From assembly GCF_964355755.1 (NCBI RefSeq), contig NC_092675.1, positions 1,183,001 through 1,247,000 on the forward strand: a DNA stretch of 64,000 nucleotides, read 5' to 3'. The notes below the pieces were generated by a model. It had not been told where the DNA came from, did not search any database, and worked only from the letters and a program-made list of their open reading frames with translations. The translations under genes and the position numbers were made by a program. Shown one piece after another: positions 12,183 to 23,800 of this stretch. The stretch is from Antedon mediterranea (Eukaryota; Echinodermata; Crinoidea; Comatulida; Antedonidae). How positions within the stretch are numbered: position 1 is the stretch's first letter; every line of letters begins with the position of its first letter.

Positions 12183-13093
12183 CTACTGTAATACTAATAA
12201 TAATATTGCTAAAGAAAAATATATTCTACAATAGCAATTATATCATTTATTATGTTGATACTTGTTAATTAAAAAGTAACGTGTAGGCCTACGTGTCTCA
12301 TGTGCAATGAATAGCTAGCAGCAGCTGAAGCAGCAATGCGTATGAATGACCTGGGGATGGTTTACACGCCCCTGGATTTTGGAATTAAGAAAACGCGAGG
12401 GCAGCAGGAGACCTAATTACGTTCATATAAAATAAAATCAAAAGTCAAACTTTTTTTAATTGTTAGCATTTAATGTGAATGAATAATTTGTTGCCAAGTT
12501 AGTAAACATATATCATTTAACTTAACACAGTTTTCGATGTCTGGCGAGTTATTGTAAAGGTATTACACGGATTCTATGTAGGCCTAATTCTAAAATTGCA
12601 ACAAGCACACACTGATGTATATAGGAAACAGAGCAATGACACATCATGGTTAGATTCCATTACCATTTTAGTATTAGATATTTTCCGATTGAAGTTACAC
12701 AATTGGATTACAATTAATGCATAGTTATGGACTTATGAAATAGTATTTCGAAGACACGAATTAAAAAAAATGTCCCTCCGTTATAATATAATAGTCTTTA
12801 ATTACTGTCCGTATTCATCAAAGTCCGTTTTAATAGTTTAATGTTTAAACAATGATTTGTACAAATATTCTCCATGTATAATGTATGCAAGTAATTACAA
12901 TAATTGCAAATGATTAAAAATACATACTATATTAACAGAGAATTAACCCACAGCCGTGTTTGTGACAAAAAAAAGAATAAAAATGCATGTGAAATCGTAA
13001 TAAATCTATGACAATCAGAGATGAATTCTGAAATATACAGAAATTCAATGACATTATTTAACGAAAATTCTATAAAAAAAATCTAAATAGCAA
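12183..13093. other. Spacer upstream of reductase gene B
   Basis: AT-rich. No exon seen. It is expected to contain the promoter of gene B, but I recognise no specific element. Confidence 0.4.
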
Positions 13094-13516
13094 ATAAGTA
13101 TAGACATAGACAATACATTCACCACATTAAAAAAACAGTAGGGCCTACCGTAAACCATTTGTAATAATAATACATTCATCACATAAAAAAAACAGTAGGG
13201 CCTACCGTAAACCATTTGTAATAATAATACATTCATCACATTAAAAAAACAGTAGGGCCTACCGTAAACCATTTGTAATAATAATACATTCATCACATTA
13301 AAAAAACAGTAGGGCCTACCGTAAACCATTTGTAATAACAATACATTCACCACATTAAAAAAACAGTATAGGGCCTACCGCCGTAAACCATTTGTAATAA
13401 TAATACATTCATCACATTAAAAAAACAGTAGGGCCTACCGTAAACCATTTGTAATAACAATACATTCACCACATTAAAAAAACAGTAGGGCCTACCGTAA
13501 ACCATTTGTAATAATA
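13094..13516 (+). repeat. 57-bp minisatellite, about 7 copies
   Basis: Units contain ACAGTAGGGCCTACCGTAAA and CATTTGTAATAATAATACAT. One unit is about 61 bases long through small insertions. The core GTAGGGCCTAC is palindromic. It sits just downstream of the stop of reductase gene C. Confidence 0.95.
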
Positions 13517-13578
13517 ACCCAAATTATATAAATATGATAATAGTATTGATAGATAATAATATATAAAAGTTAACTAGA

Positions 13579-16263
13579 TTATTTAGGCTCATAACGAGAA
13601 TGCAATGGATGATGAAGGTATCTATCAACTGGGCGGCCATCTTCTCCAATAGGCCTAATAGGTTTATTATCAGATCCCTGTAAATAAAACAAAATCATAT
13701 TTTAAAGGTAAAAGTGTTAGATGACTACAATATGTTATATTATATATATCATTCATATGTTTCATATTTTATTCGAGGATCCTTAATCATTAATCAGTTC
13801 CCACATTAAAGATGGTTATGAATGAATGAATAAATGAGGGAGCGAGCGAGCGAACGTATAAATAAGTAAATGATACAACAATGTTACTTAATGTTCTTTT
13901 ATACTATTATTCTATTTTTAAACAATTTCTGTTGATCATGGGAGTATGATATTTTACCTTGATATGGTAATTTACTGGATTTACTGCATTTGTCAATTTT
14001 AAATTATTTTAATTAATATTAATTATCTTAATTTAAAATACATTAGATTCTATTTTGCAAAAAAAAAATGTTTAGAATAAATAAATAAATTACCCTTTTG
14101 ATAGAAATACAAACTCTCCATTTTGGAAATGAATATCTAATTGTACTCATATCTCTATCATCAAGAGTGAAATCAAATACCTGTGTAAACAAAACAGAAA
14201 CAATTAGAATAGCTTAAGAGTGAAATCAAATACCTGTGTAAACAAAACAGAAACAATTAGAATAGCTTAAAGTAATAATTGCAACACAATATACAAATTA
14301 CTAATATTACATTTTGTTAGTTTTCTCCATATGACGTTTGGCTTTCTATGTTGAATTACATTATCAATTAGCATACGAATCAGGAAAGAATCACTACAGT
14401 ACAGTATACTTTTTAAATAAATCACTCATATTCCAAAGTCAGCAGTATAGGTATTAGTAACGATACGTATACACTTATTTCATTCCAATATTTATTGTAT
14501 TCAACAAACCTGGAAATTCTCAGCTATTCGTCCAGGATTTACACTCTTTGGAATGGCTACCACATTACGCTGAACTTGAAATCTGAAAAGAAAAAAAAAA
14601 CAGAATATAGAAGGTAAAATTGATGTCGTATAGGCTTCGGTTTCTAAGAAGGCTCTATATGTCTAATGTCACACAAACCTTAAAGCTATTTGGGCCAAAG
14701 TCTTGTTATATTTCTTAGCCATCTCTACCAATTTAGGCTCAGAGAAAAGGTCTAAATCGCCTGGAAATTTGTCATTTTTATCGCCACAGCAAAGTGGACT
14801 GTATGCTTCAAACACAATGTCTTGTTCATTACAAAACATTACAAGTTCATTCTCAGGCAGGTAGGGATGAGACTCAACCTGTGCAATAAATAAAGTATTT
14901 ATGTGTGTATAATACTGTTATACATAATTATTCTTATTATTATTTTTCTTAAATATTTAAAAACTATGTTCATTTTTAAATAAAATATACCAATGCTTAA
15001 ACATGTTCCTTTATTGTATGAGCATGTAGCAATGGTACAGTTTTAATAAATGTAATACAGGTATATCTATATTAATTATATACACTAGAAAACTTTAGAA
15101 ATGTGTTAGGCAATAATAATTGGCCAAAGTTTACTAATGTAGAGCAGTTGACAAACTTCGGCAAACTGCAAAAGACTAGCTTGCGAGAGTTAGGTTATGC
15201 ACCTTTTTGAACAGTATGGTGGCCTATGTTCTTAATCATGATAATAAAACCAGTAACTAAGTTTGCTGATATTTGTGAACTCAGTGAATCAAATTACAGC
15301 TTTGAAATTTTGATTCTGCAGGTGGACAGTACAAAAAGACACACTTTTAATTTTAAAACCTCACTTGCAATACAGCTGGTTTGATTCGGCAGTTGCTGCA
15401 AATATCTTCAATTTGTTTACTGTTGAAGTTGGAAACACCAATTGCTTTAACCAATCCCTCGTCCACAAGTTTTTCCATTGCGTTCCATGTGTCTTTATAA
15501 TGTACATCAGCATACATAACGTTACCATCAGAATCATACGGAACAATTGATGCTACATTTCTATAGAATTACATTTATGTTTAGTTTTTTCCCGTAATGT
15601 TTTTCTAATTATTTTATTTAGCCTAAATTCCTCCGATTTTATTTTCTCTAGAACAGTAAAAGCCAGATGCAAAAATAATATAATTACTCTAAAATTATAA
15701 TTTAAAAAAAATAATAACAATAAACATGCAATATTTCTTTAAATCAAAACCTTGGGTCAGTTTCCTTACTTGAAAGCTATGGGGTTATGCATCAGATAGA
15801 GATCCAAATAATCCAGTTGAAGATCATTGAGTGTCTCCGTTAAAGCTGGTTTGACATCCTCTGGTGCATGTCTGGTATTCCATAGTTTGGAACACATAAA
15901 TATTTCCTCTCTTGTCACATTCTATTAGGAAAACACAAACAAAAGGGACAAAATAGGTCAAGAATAATAAGCATACGCAAATATTGTTATTATTTTTGAC
16001 TGATATCTAATATTTGAATTTGTAAGTAGGACTATAGTAAAAAAAAAGTACTGTTACCATACCATATCTTTAATTGCGGCTTTTAGGGCTAGGCCCACTT
16101 CTTCTTCATTTCCATATACCATAGCACTATCAAAATGCCGGTAGCCAACTTCAAGTGCTGATCTGATTGCTAATTCAACTTGGTCAGGCTTCGTCTTCCA
16201 TAGGCCTAAACCAAGAAGGGGCATAGATGCTCCAGTATATAAACGTGCAGCTGTCATATTCAT
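13579..16263 (-). CDS. Aldo-keto reductase C, AKR1A1-like, complete
   Basis: Exons 16263-16063, 15921-15770, 15560-15365, 14878-14679, 14582-14510, 14180-14094 and 13677-13579 join to 335 residues. The start is [20 protein letters not shown], as in gene B. The catalytic Asp45, Tyr50 (DSAMVYGNE), Lys79 and His112 are present. It diverges from A and B in the sixth exon ([20 protein letters not shown]) and in the last, where an in-frame insertion at an AGGCCTA motif gives [13 protein letters not shown]. The AKR1A1-like tail ([11 protein letters not shown]) is kept. The likely function is NADPH-linked aldehyde reduction with altered specificity in the C-terminal loop. The intron 5 acceptor region is duplicated just upstream of exon 6. 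Confidence 0.92.
14163..14270 (-). repeat. Tandem duplication copying a splice acceptor
   Basis: About 52 bases, including the exon 6 acceptor of reductase gene C and its polypyrimidine tract, are repeated directly (TGAAATCAAATACCTGTGTA occurs at about 14168 and 14220). Only the copy nearer the exon keeps the frame. Use of the distal copy would bring in a stop. Confidence 0.85.
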
Positions 16264-16984
16264 ATTGTAAATGCTGTATAATTGCTAATGAAAACACAAT
16301 ATATAATACTATTTATTGTTTTTATAGAACTCTATTTGACCAATTAGAGTACTGAAATATTAAGAGGTGGTATCATATTGAATATCCATGCTAACATTTA
16401 AAAAAATAATAACAGGGGGTTTTCTACTTTTCCAAGCTATGCATTTTTAATGGAAATAAAGAAGGGTAACCAATAAAATCATTGGAATCTTGACAAGTGA
16501 CTGTCTTTAACAAATCAGATTACTAGAATCTTGTGAACTGGTTTTAACCAATGAGATTATTGAAAACTTTTAACCAATGATATTTCCACGGAAAGCTGCA
16601 AGGAATAGAAAAACGTAGATTTTACCTTACACTTGGAGAATCTGTTAAATAAGGAAACCGTATTCTATACAATCAAGCCTGTATGACGTGACAAACTTTT
16701 GCCAAGCGAACAATGTGATCCCCAATCCCAAGAAATGTACTAGTAGTATACTGAGGATTAATTTCTTTATTAGTAGGAGCTTCTCCCTTAGTGGCACTGA
16801 ACTCCAAGTTGTGGCCAATGCCGGCCGCACTTAACGATGAAATGTAATTATTTGAGTTACATTCGCCCTGTATTGGAGTAGGCCTACGCTTGCTGTAAAA
16901 ATGGTGCTATCACACAACGTCATATCTACCTTTATTGAATGTGTTCAAAAAGTAAAGAATCCTAACAATTATCCTTGGCCCTAA
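16264..16984. other. Spacer upstream of reductase gene C
   Basis: Promoter-side flank of gene C. The phrase TTTTAACCAATGAGATTATT and variants of AACCAATGA/CAAATCAGAT recur at about 16460-16590, giving CCAAT-box-like motifs. No exon seen. Confidence 0.4.
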
Positions 16985-17200
16985 CTATATAGTTCGTATA
17001 AATTAGCATTCGAACGTTTAAATTTACCTTCGCTTGAAGTCAGACGTAATTCTTTTGTACTGACATTTAGCAAGAAGTTGTGGAAGTCGGGGAAATATAG
17101 TATTCCTTGTGTGCTCCGAAGCAATGGACCAAGATACTACCAATTCAAACCGAGAACCGAAAGAATTAAAAATCACCCATCCTTACAATACGGTAGTTAA
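16985..17200 (+). pseudogene. LINE (non-LTR retrotransposon) reverse transcriptase C-terminus, decayed
   Basis: Reading from about 16985 to the stop at 17198-17200 gives YKLAFERLNLPSLEVRRNSF and, near the end, GPRYYQFKPRTERIKNHPS. This is the typical tail of CR1/L2/Rex-type non-LTR polymerases (LERLNLPSLxxRR, then RxxRTxRxxNSxI). Just upstream TIILGPNY is in another frame, so the copy is frameshifted. The rest of the element is absent. Confidence 0.75.
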
Positions 17201-20200
17201 TATATTCTAAGCTTAGTTCATAGAGACAAAGTGAGCGATTTTTGTGTAATACCTTTTTATTCGTTTTTATTGCATTTTTTACTATAATTTAAATTTTGCA
17301 GTACTATTGTTTGTGAACACAATGCTTTTTTAGCCATACGGCTACAATTGTTAGTTTTTTTTATATTTAAATAAAAAATGTTGAAAAAGTGATAAATGTA
17401 TGTATGTCTGTCTGTCTCAACACCAGTTTATTGAATAATCTCTCTGAACAGTACTGACGCAAGGTTAACGATATAATGGGATGACGTAAAGAGTTTTTTA
17501 ACGTACAAATTATCTAATACAAGCAAATAGAGAGCAACCAAACCAGCAATTAAGATCATTACATCATTATATATGGTATGGAAAGGTAATTGTGATGTTT
17601 ACAAAATGGTTGGTGTTTTGAAACATAGTAAATACAATGGTTGTGATGATGGTGGATACATTATTTACTTTGGTAGTAGTTGTGGTGATGAAATAACGAA
17701 GGTGGTCGGTGGTGTTGGTGATGATGACACCGTCTGACAGATATACTATGATTAAACAATGCATTTGACGCACAACAGTGAACTGTGCCGATAGTAGTAT
17801 CCACAATAAATATTGGTCGTGCATGTAACAAAAAGTGCCGTGCCGATAGCCTCCATATAGACTAGTATGCCTATACAATATATTCGCCAAAGCTCCCGCA
17901 ACTTGGCAGGCGTGCTTGTTGCTGTTGTTGGCGAGAAAATCAAACATTATCATGGACAAGTCTTGGGGTTTCTCCATTTTTTAATATTATACAGTATACT
18001 ATCTTTTTCTATATACATTGACACAATTATTATAGCAATGAGAAGATGCTGATCATCGACATTAAATAGACGTTTCAATCCGTTTAAACGTACGTATTAC
18101 TAATCAATTGGAATGGATATAATCCCAAACGACTCAATTACAATGCACTTAGTGACTTAGTTCTTTTTGAAAACAAAAGCAAACATTAGCGAAACTAACC
18201 TGCTTGACAGTTTCACTGTCCTGCTTAGTTTTTCAAAAAGAACTACTAACTCATGGAAATTTTTAATAATAATAATGCACTTAGTATTAATTAATAATAC
18301 AAGTTGCATTTAAAAGTGTACTCATTTCAATTTCTTTCATTACCTAATAATTTGATGTATAAAAAGATTCTATAAAATTAACTCTCCATTTATAATGTAA
18401 TGCAGGGAATTTTTATTAATTGCACATTAATTCATACAGTAAATAACAAAGAAAGCTGTGATATACTAATAAATTGTGATCATATATATAAGGCTTACCT
18501 ACTACTATACAAATTTAGATGAAGGCCCATAACTATAGTCTGCTGTGACAAAGATAAAAGGTACATGTTTGTCAATAAAATGAACTCTACAGTTTACTAA
18601 AATGTTACCTAATGATTATTTGAAATATTAACATCTAAACACCAAGTTAGTAAACCCACTGAAGAGGAAAAATAATGTAAACACAATAAAAGCAGCAAGT
18701 ATATAAACTCGCCAATTACAAGTTGGAAACAAACCGTTTAAAAAAAAAAGTTTTGTGTAAAATTAGGAATCATCATTTCTATATTTTAATCAATTTACCT
18801 AGAATAGACAATTACACAGTAGCGCTCACTGGCAAAACACATGGGTCCCGGAGCTTATGGGGTCCCCTGGGCAGGGCCCAAAGAAAAAAAAAACGGGCAT
18901 TAAAATATGCCGAAAAGGCTAAAACGCCCGAAGCCTGCAGTGTTAGAACTTGGAGGGCCACTTAGGTTTCCAAAAACATGGAAACTAACAAGAATGCTGT
19001 AAATGATGCAGGATTTTGTGCGAGAGACCTCAGCACCTTAGCAACATGCATCCCACTTCCCACAACGGCATCCACCTCAGAATATAGATCTATATGGAAC
19101 TGGATAAATTATTATTCTATATGACTTTAATGTTAGATAATTAATCAATGAACTTAATTAGTATTAGCATGGCCTTATGCATTATTCAATGTATAGGTCC
19201 ATGGTAATAGTCATTAAAAATAGTGAATTATTTGAATCAATAAATCATATTCAATATAATTCTAATTATTAAAAATAGTGTTAATGAACCAATTTGTATT
19301 ATTTTTATTAAATTGTTTTATATAATCTAAATGTCAGTAGGACCTATTTTAACATAACAATATTAGTTATAAATTATTATTTAAAAAAGAGTGTATTATT
19401 TTAATCCAAATGTCAGTATAGTTAATACATGCATAAACACAATCAATATCAATTATAATTTATTTTAAACAGTTTATTATTTTTATAAAAAGTAGTGTAT
19501 TGATTTACTAAATAAATTATTGTATTGTTTTATACAAATTATCATTAAAATTTAAATAACACATAATATTTATGATCAATATCATTTAGTTCCAAACAAT
19601 AAAGGATCAAATATGTGTATGAATTGAATTAAATACATATTTTAATTATTATATTAATATCAAAGTAATATATTGATCAATTGAATATTTAAAAATATTC
19701 TTTTCAAATATTTTTTTCCATAAAAATACTAAATTGTATTGAGGCAAAATATCACTGATTCGCCAACAAACGTCTAGCAACAATTTTATAATTCTTTATA
19801 ACTAATATTAATTAAGCAAGTAAACAAGAAGTCAGTTGAAAAAGATATCTGATAGAGATCGAAACTTTCAAAAAAGATATATCTTTATCTATCTATAAAC
19901 ATAGAAGCTAAATGAAATTATTTGATGATTTAATATTAATTATCTATTAATTCAAATATTACACTATTTTTAATAACTGTTAAATATTACTAATATTTAT
20001 ATATTTATTAATTCTAATATCATTCAAGATGCATAGAAAAATAACAACAATGCAATGTTGAACACTTTTAAATAGGCTTATTAAGATTTGTAAATTTTAG
20101 GCCTAAAGAACTAAGCTACTCCGAGAGTATATAAGTAAAGTTTTATAAGAGCTGTTGTTTTCAAGATAGATAAGATCTACTAAACTCATGTGACAAGACA
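17201..20200. other. Gene-poor AT-rich spacer
   Basis: No coding exon recognised. It contains the hairpin at 18155-18248, an A-rich tract near 18885, and very AT-rich sequence from 19130 to 20050. Confidence 0.5.
18155..18248. repeat. Hairpin / short inverted repeat
   Basis: TTAGTTCTTTTTGAAAA at the left and TTTTTCAAAAAGAACTA at the right enclose about 50 bases. It may be a small MITE or its remnant. Confidence 0.6.
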
Positions 20201-20211
20201 AATGCAAAGTA

Positions 20212-20467
20212 AACAGGCTGCAGTGTTATTACAAGCTGCAGTGTTATTACAGGCTGCAGTGTTATTACAGGCTGCAGTGTTATTACAGGCTGCAGTGTTA
20301 TTACAGGCTGCAGTGTTATTACAGGCTGCAGTGTTATTACAGGCTGCAGTGTTATTACAAGCTGCAGTGTTATTACAGGCTGCAGTGTTATTACAGGCTG
20401 CAGTGTTATTACAGGCTGCAGTGTTATTACAGGCTGCAGTGTTATTACAGGCTGCAGTGTTATTACA
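20212..20467. repeat. 18-bp tandem repeat, about 14 copies
   Basis: Units of GCTGCAGTGTTATTACAG, almost identical. The length is a multiple of three, so both strands are open across the array (plus AAVLLQ repeats, minus PVITLQ repeats). No flanking start context, splice site or homology supports translation. Confidence 0.97.
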
Positions 20468-20819
20468 TAAGGCAATGCTTTTGGGGATCGTTTCAATATT
20501 CAGTGCTTAATACTTAACTTAAAGAGTATTGTCGGAATTTAGACTTTGATTACTCAATTATATAACAGCATTAATGATTTGTGTTTCTGAAATTCTTTCC
20601 TAATATAATTTAGGGGGGGGGGGGGGGTTGATCACACTGTGTGAGAGTGAGAATGTCTGATATATATACATATAGATAATCTAACTATTATGTACTAAAG
20701 AATAATTTAATATTCACATCATTTTATTCTTTTTGTGTTTGCATCCTTTTTATCGACCGTATTGCTTTATACAATGAATAAATTTGATGTGAAGGTTTGC
20801 AATGATCCTTTTAGATAAG

Positions 20820-23800
20820 TCAATCCTTCAATATTTTTGTCCTCTTTGCGCACTTCCACATAGAGTAAGAGATCTTGGCTAGGCCGACTTCTTTAGGCTT
20901 GTCCAAACCTCGCATGACACGATTTTTCATCACAGATACAAATTCATGGTGACTTAGCTTGTTGTCATCTACAAATAAAAAGTTGAAATAAATTATATTG
21001 TTTTGTGCATTCACTGAACCAAAAGACAGCAGCCCATTCTCAGGATTGTATCTAAAATTGGGCTGTATCATAGGCATATTCTGTGATACGGTGTCAGATA
21101 TGTTTCATATGTGATATGTATTAACAGTACCTCTTAACACTTAATTTAACCTGATAAAAGCATCACATGTGATGCTGTGTTACAGAATATGCCTATGAAA
21201 CTGGACAAATGTTGTCATATGTTGAGATACACCACTGATAATATTTGGCTACGATGATATACAATAATTCTCCAACTAAACAAACATGGCAGGCTTATGA
21301 GTGTCGTACTTGGAAAAAATGGCCCCTTGAAAAAAAAGATTTACTCTTAATTTTGTTTCACCTACCATCTTCATCAAAAAGTGTAAAGACAACATCTGTT
21401 AAATGATTAGATAGTTCTACATTGGCAACCATCTTGGCAACATGCTTAAATGTTTCTATGGAAACAATTACACAATAATATTGTTAATAATATGGCAATA
21501 CAAATTATAAATAATAAAAAATCCTTAGGATCAGGGTTTCAGAAGAGATTATTAACCATTTTGTTAGGATTAGGGTTTCAGATGAGATTATTAACCATTT
21601 TGTTAGGGTTTGCCAATTTTAAAATTCTAATTCAACTTGGATTCCTTTCGAGATTGAATTTTGTGATATCTTCATTGTTCTCACTATAATATCTCATAGA
21701 CTAACCTTTATCAACAGACGCACCAGCCACGTGATAGAATGACAATGCTAAGTCAATGTCATTGATGTTCCTTAGCATTTCATGAAGGTTGAGGTAATCC
21801 ACCAAGCTTATGCCCTAAAATGAACAACATACTCAAGTAAGTCTGAAATGGCTTCCATTTTGTAAATGTAAATGGGGAAATAACCTGCGACTTGCAGCCT
21901 ACTGGGCTGAATTGTCAGGTATGGACAACACATAAAATAACTTTTTCCTATTTAAAGGGTCCAAGACGACTTGTTCTACTACCAGAACAATGGTTGGCCG
22001 GCAAGCATATGAACACATAAAGTTTAAACAGTCAACAGTTAATTGATGTTTTTAATAATAATGATTGTTTTACCAGAGGATCGTCACGGTACTTTTTCTT
22101 GACTCGTTTCATCATCTTAATTTCTCTTTTGCGTGTTATATTGGCGTACACAAGTAACAGATGAGCCACATGTTGTTCAGTTATCTTGCCATCCACTGGA
22201 CCACAACGCTCAAACTAAATATTTTGATTATCAATTTTTAAATGATGTACAAATACATTATAAAGTTTCTGCTATAAATTAGTAAAGAACACTTCATATA
22301 AATCATATTAATGTGAGGATTATTTCTTTTAAAAATATCAACATCTCAAAAAATTAAAAGAACATTATCAACTTTGGAATTATTGTACAGATAACGTTAA
22401 TGATTATGAAAACTCAAAAAAGCCTCATAGTACCAAGATTAAAATCATCCTCATTTTAATAGTGAGGGTTATTTCTTTAAAAAATATTAACATTCCAAAA
22501 AGCTAAAGAACTACAATTTACCTCCATTCTTAGAAGCTCAAGTCTAAGTTCTTTCTGAAATTGAGCAAAGTCTGCTGTGGTCAATTTGCGATCTAGGTTA
22601 GGCCCAAAGAAGTATGTAGACAGTGAGCTAGCCGCAGTATGTTTGTCTAGTGTGTTGCCTGTAGTGCTGCGATCCCGATGACGTTTACCAGTAGCTGTTT
22701 GAGCTCGAATAACATCAGTCACCTAAGAAAAGATTGTTTGAATCTAAATATTAAAACATTGTCAATTTAGTTTAAAGTTCAATTATATATAATATATTAA
22801 GGCATACAAGCAGACTCCAGGATTCCCAACATCCATAAATTGACATTGAGTTATGTTCAGCACTTCATTTTACCCTTTTAGATACTACTTCACATCCTCA
22901 ACCCTCAATTTCAAAGTCCTGAATCCAATAATATTCTATAAGTTACATAAAACAAGAAATATACCTTAGAAAATTCATCATTTGACACAACACCATCGCC
23001 GTTTAGATCAAACAATCGAAAGGCAATCTCAAAATGTTTACTTGGAGCTGGAAACAAAATTTAAAAAATTACAAGACTTTTTGTTTAGTTTTTTCTATTT
23101 ATTTGCATGTCTTTAGGCCAAGGATTACCCATAGTAAATTAATCACAGCCTCTAACCCATGCCGATATTGTTGGCTCTTTAATTTGTATGTCTTTAGGCA
23201 CATGTGGCCAAGGATTACCTATAGTAAATTAATCACAGCCTCTAACCCATGCCGATATTTTTGGCTCTTTAATTTGTATGTCTTTAGGCACATGTGGCCA
23301 AGGATTACCCATAGTAAATTAATCACAGCCTCTAACCCATGCCGATATTGTTGGCTCTTTAATTTGTATGTCTTTAGGCACATGTGGCCAAGGATTACCT
23401 ATAGTAAATTAATCACAGCCTCTAACCCATGCCGATATTGTTGGCTCTTTAATTTGTATGTCTTTAGGCACATGTGGCCAAGGATTACCCATAGTAAATT
23501 AATCACAGCCTCTAACCCATGCCAATATTGTTGGCTCTTTAATTTGTATGTCTTTAGGCACATGTGGCCAAGGATTACCTATAGTAAATTAATCACAGCC
23601 TCTAACCCATGCCAATATTGTTGGCTCTTTAATTTGTATGTCTTTAGGCACATGTGGCCAAGGATTACCTATAGTAAATTATTCACAGCCTCAAACCCAT
23701 GCCAATATTGTTGGATCGTTAGGTACGATAAACGGCGCTCTTGCCTTAACCGCTTGGCTATTTGACTCAGTGAATGACAGACTACTGGTGTTGAAATATT

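Noticed and set aside
13054-13353. Minus-strand repeat frame of 99 codons
   Set aside because: Produced by the 57-bp minisatellite. No family resemblance.
17567-17977. Minus-strand frame of 136 codons
   Set aside because: Low-complexity, Thr/Ile-rich composition, no splice context or recognisable domain.
20161-20510. Repeat proteins on both strands (AAVLLQ or PVITLQ)
   Set aside because: Simple 18-bp tandem repeat. No splice sites, homology or start context.
23034-23765. Open plus-strand frame of 243 codons with a 30-residue repeat
   Set aside because: It is the 90-bp minisatellite inside a MICU1 intron. The frame is open only because 90 is divisible by three.
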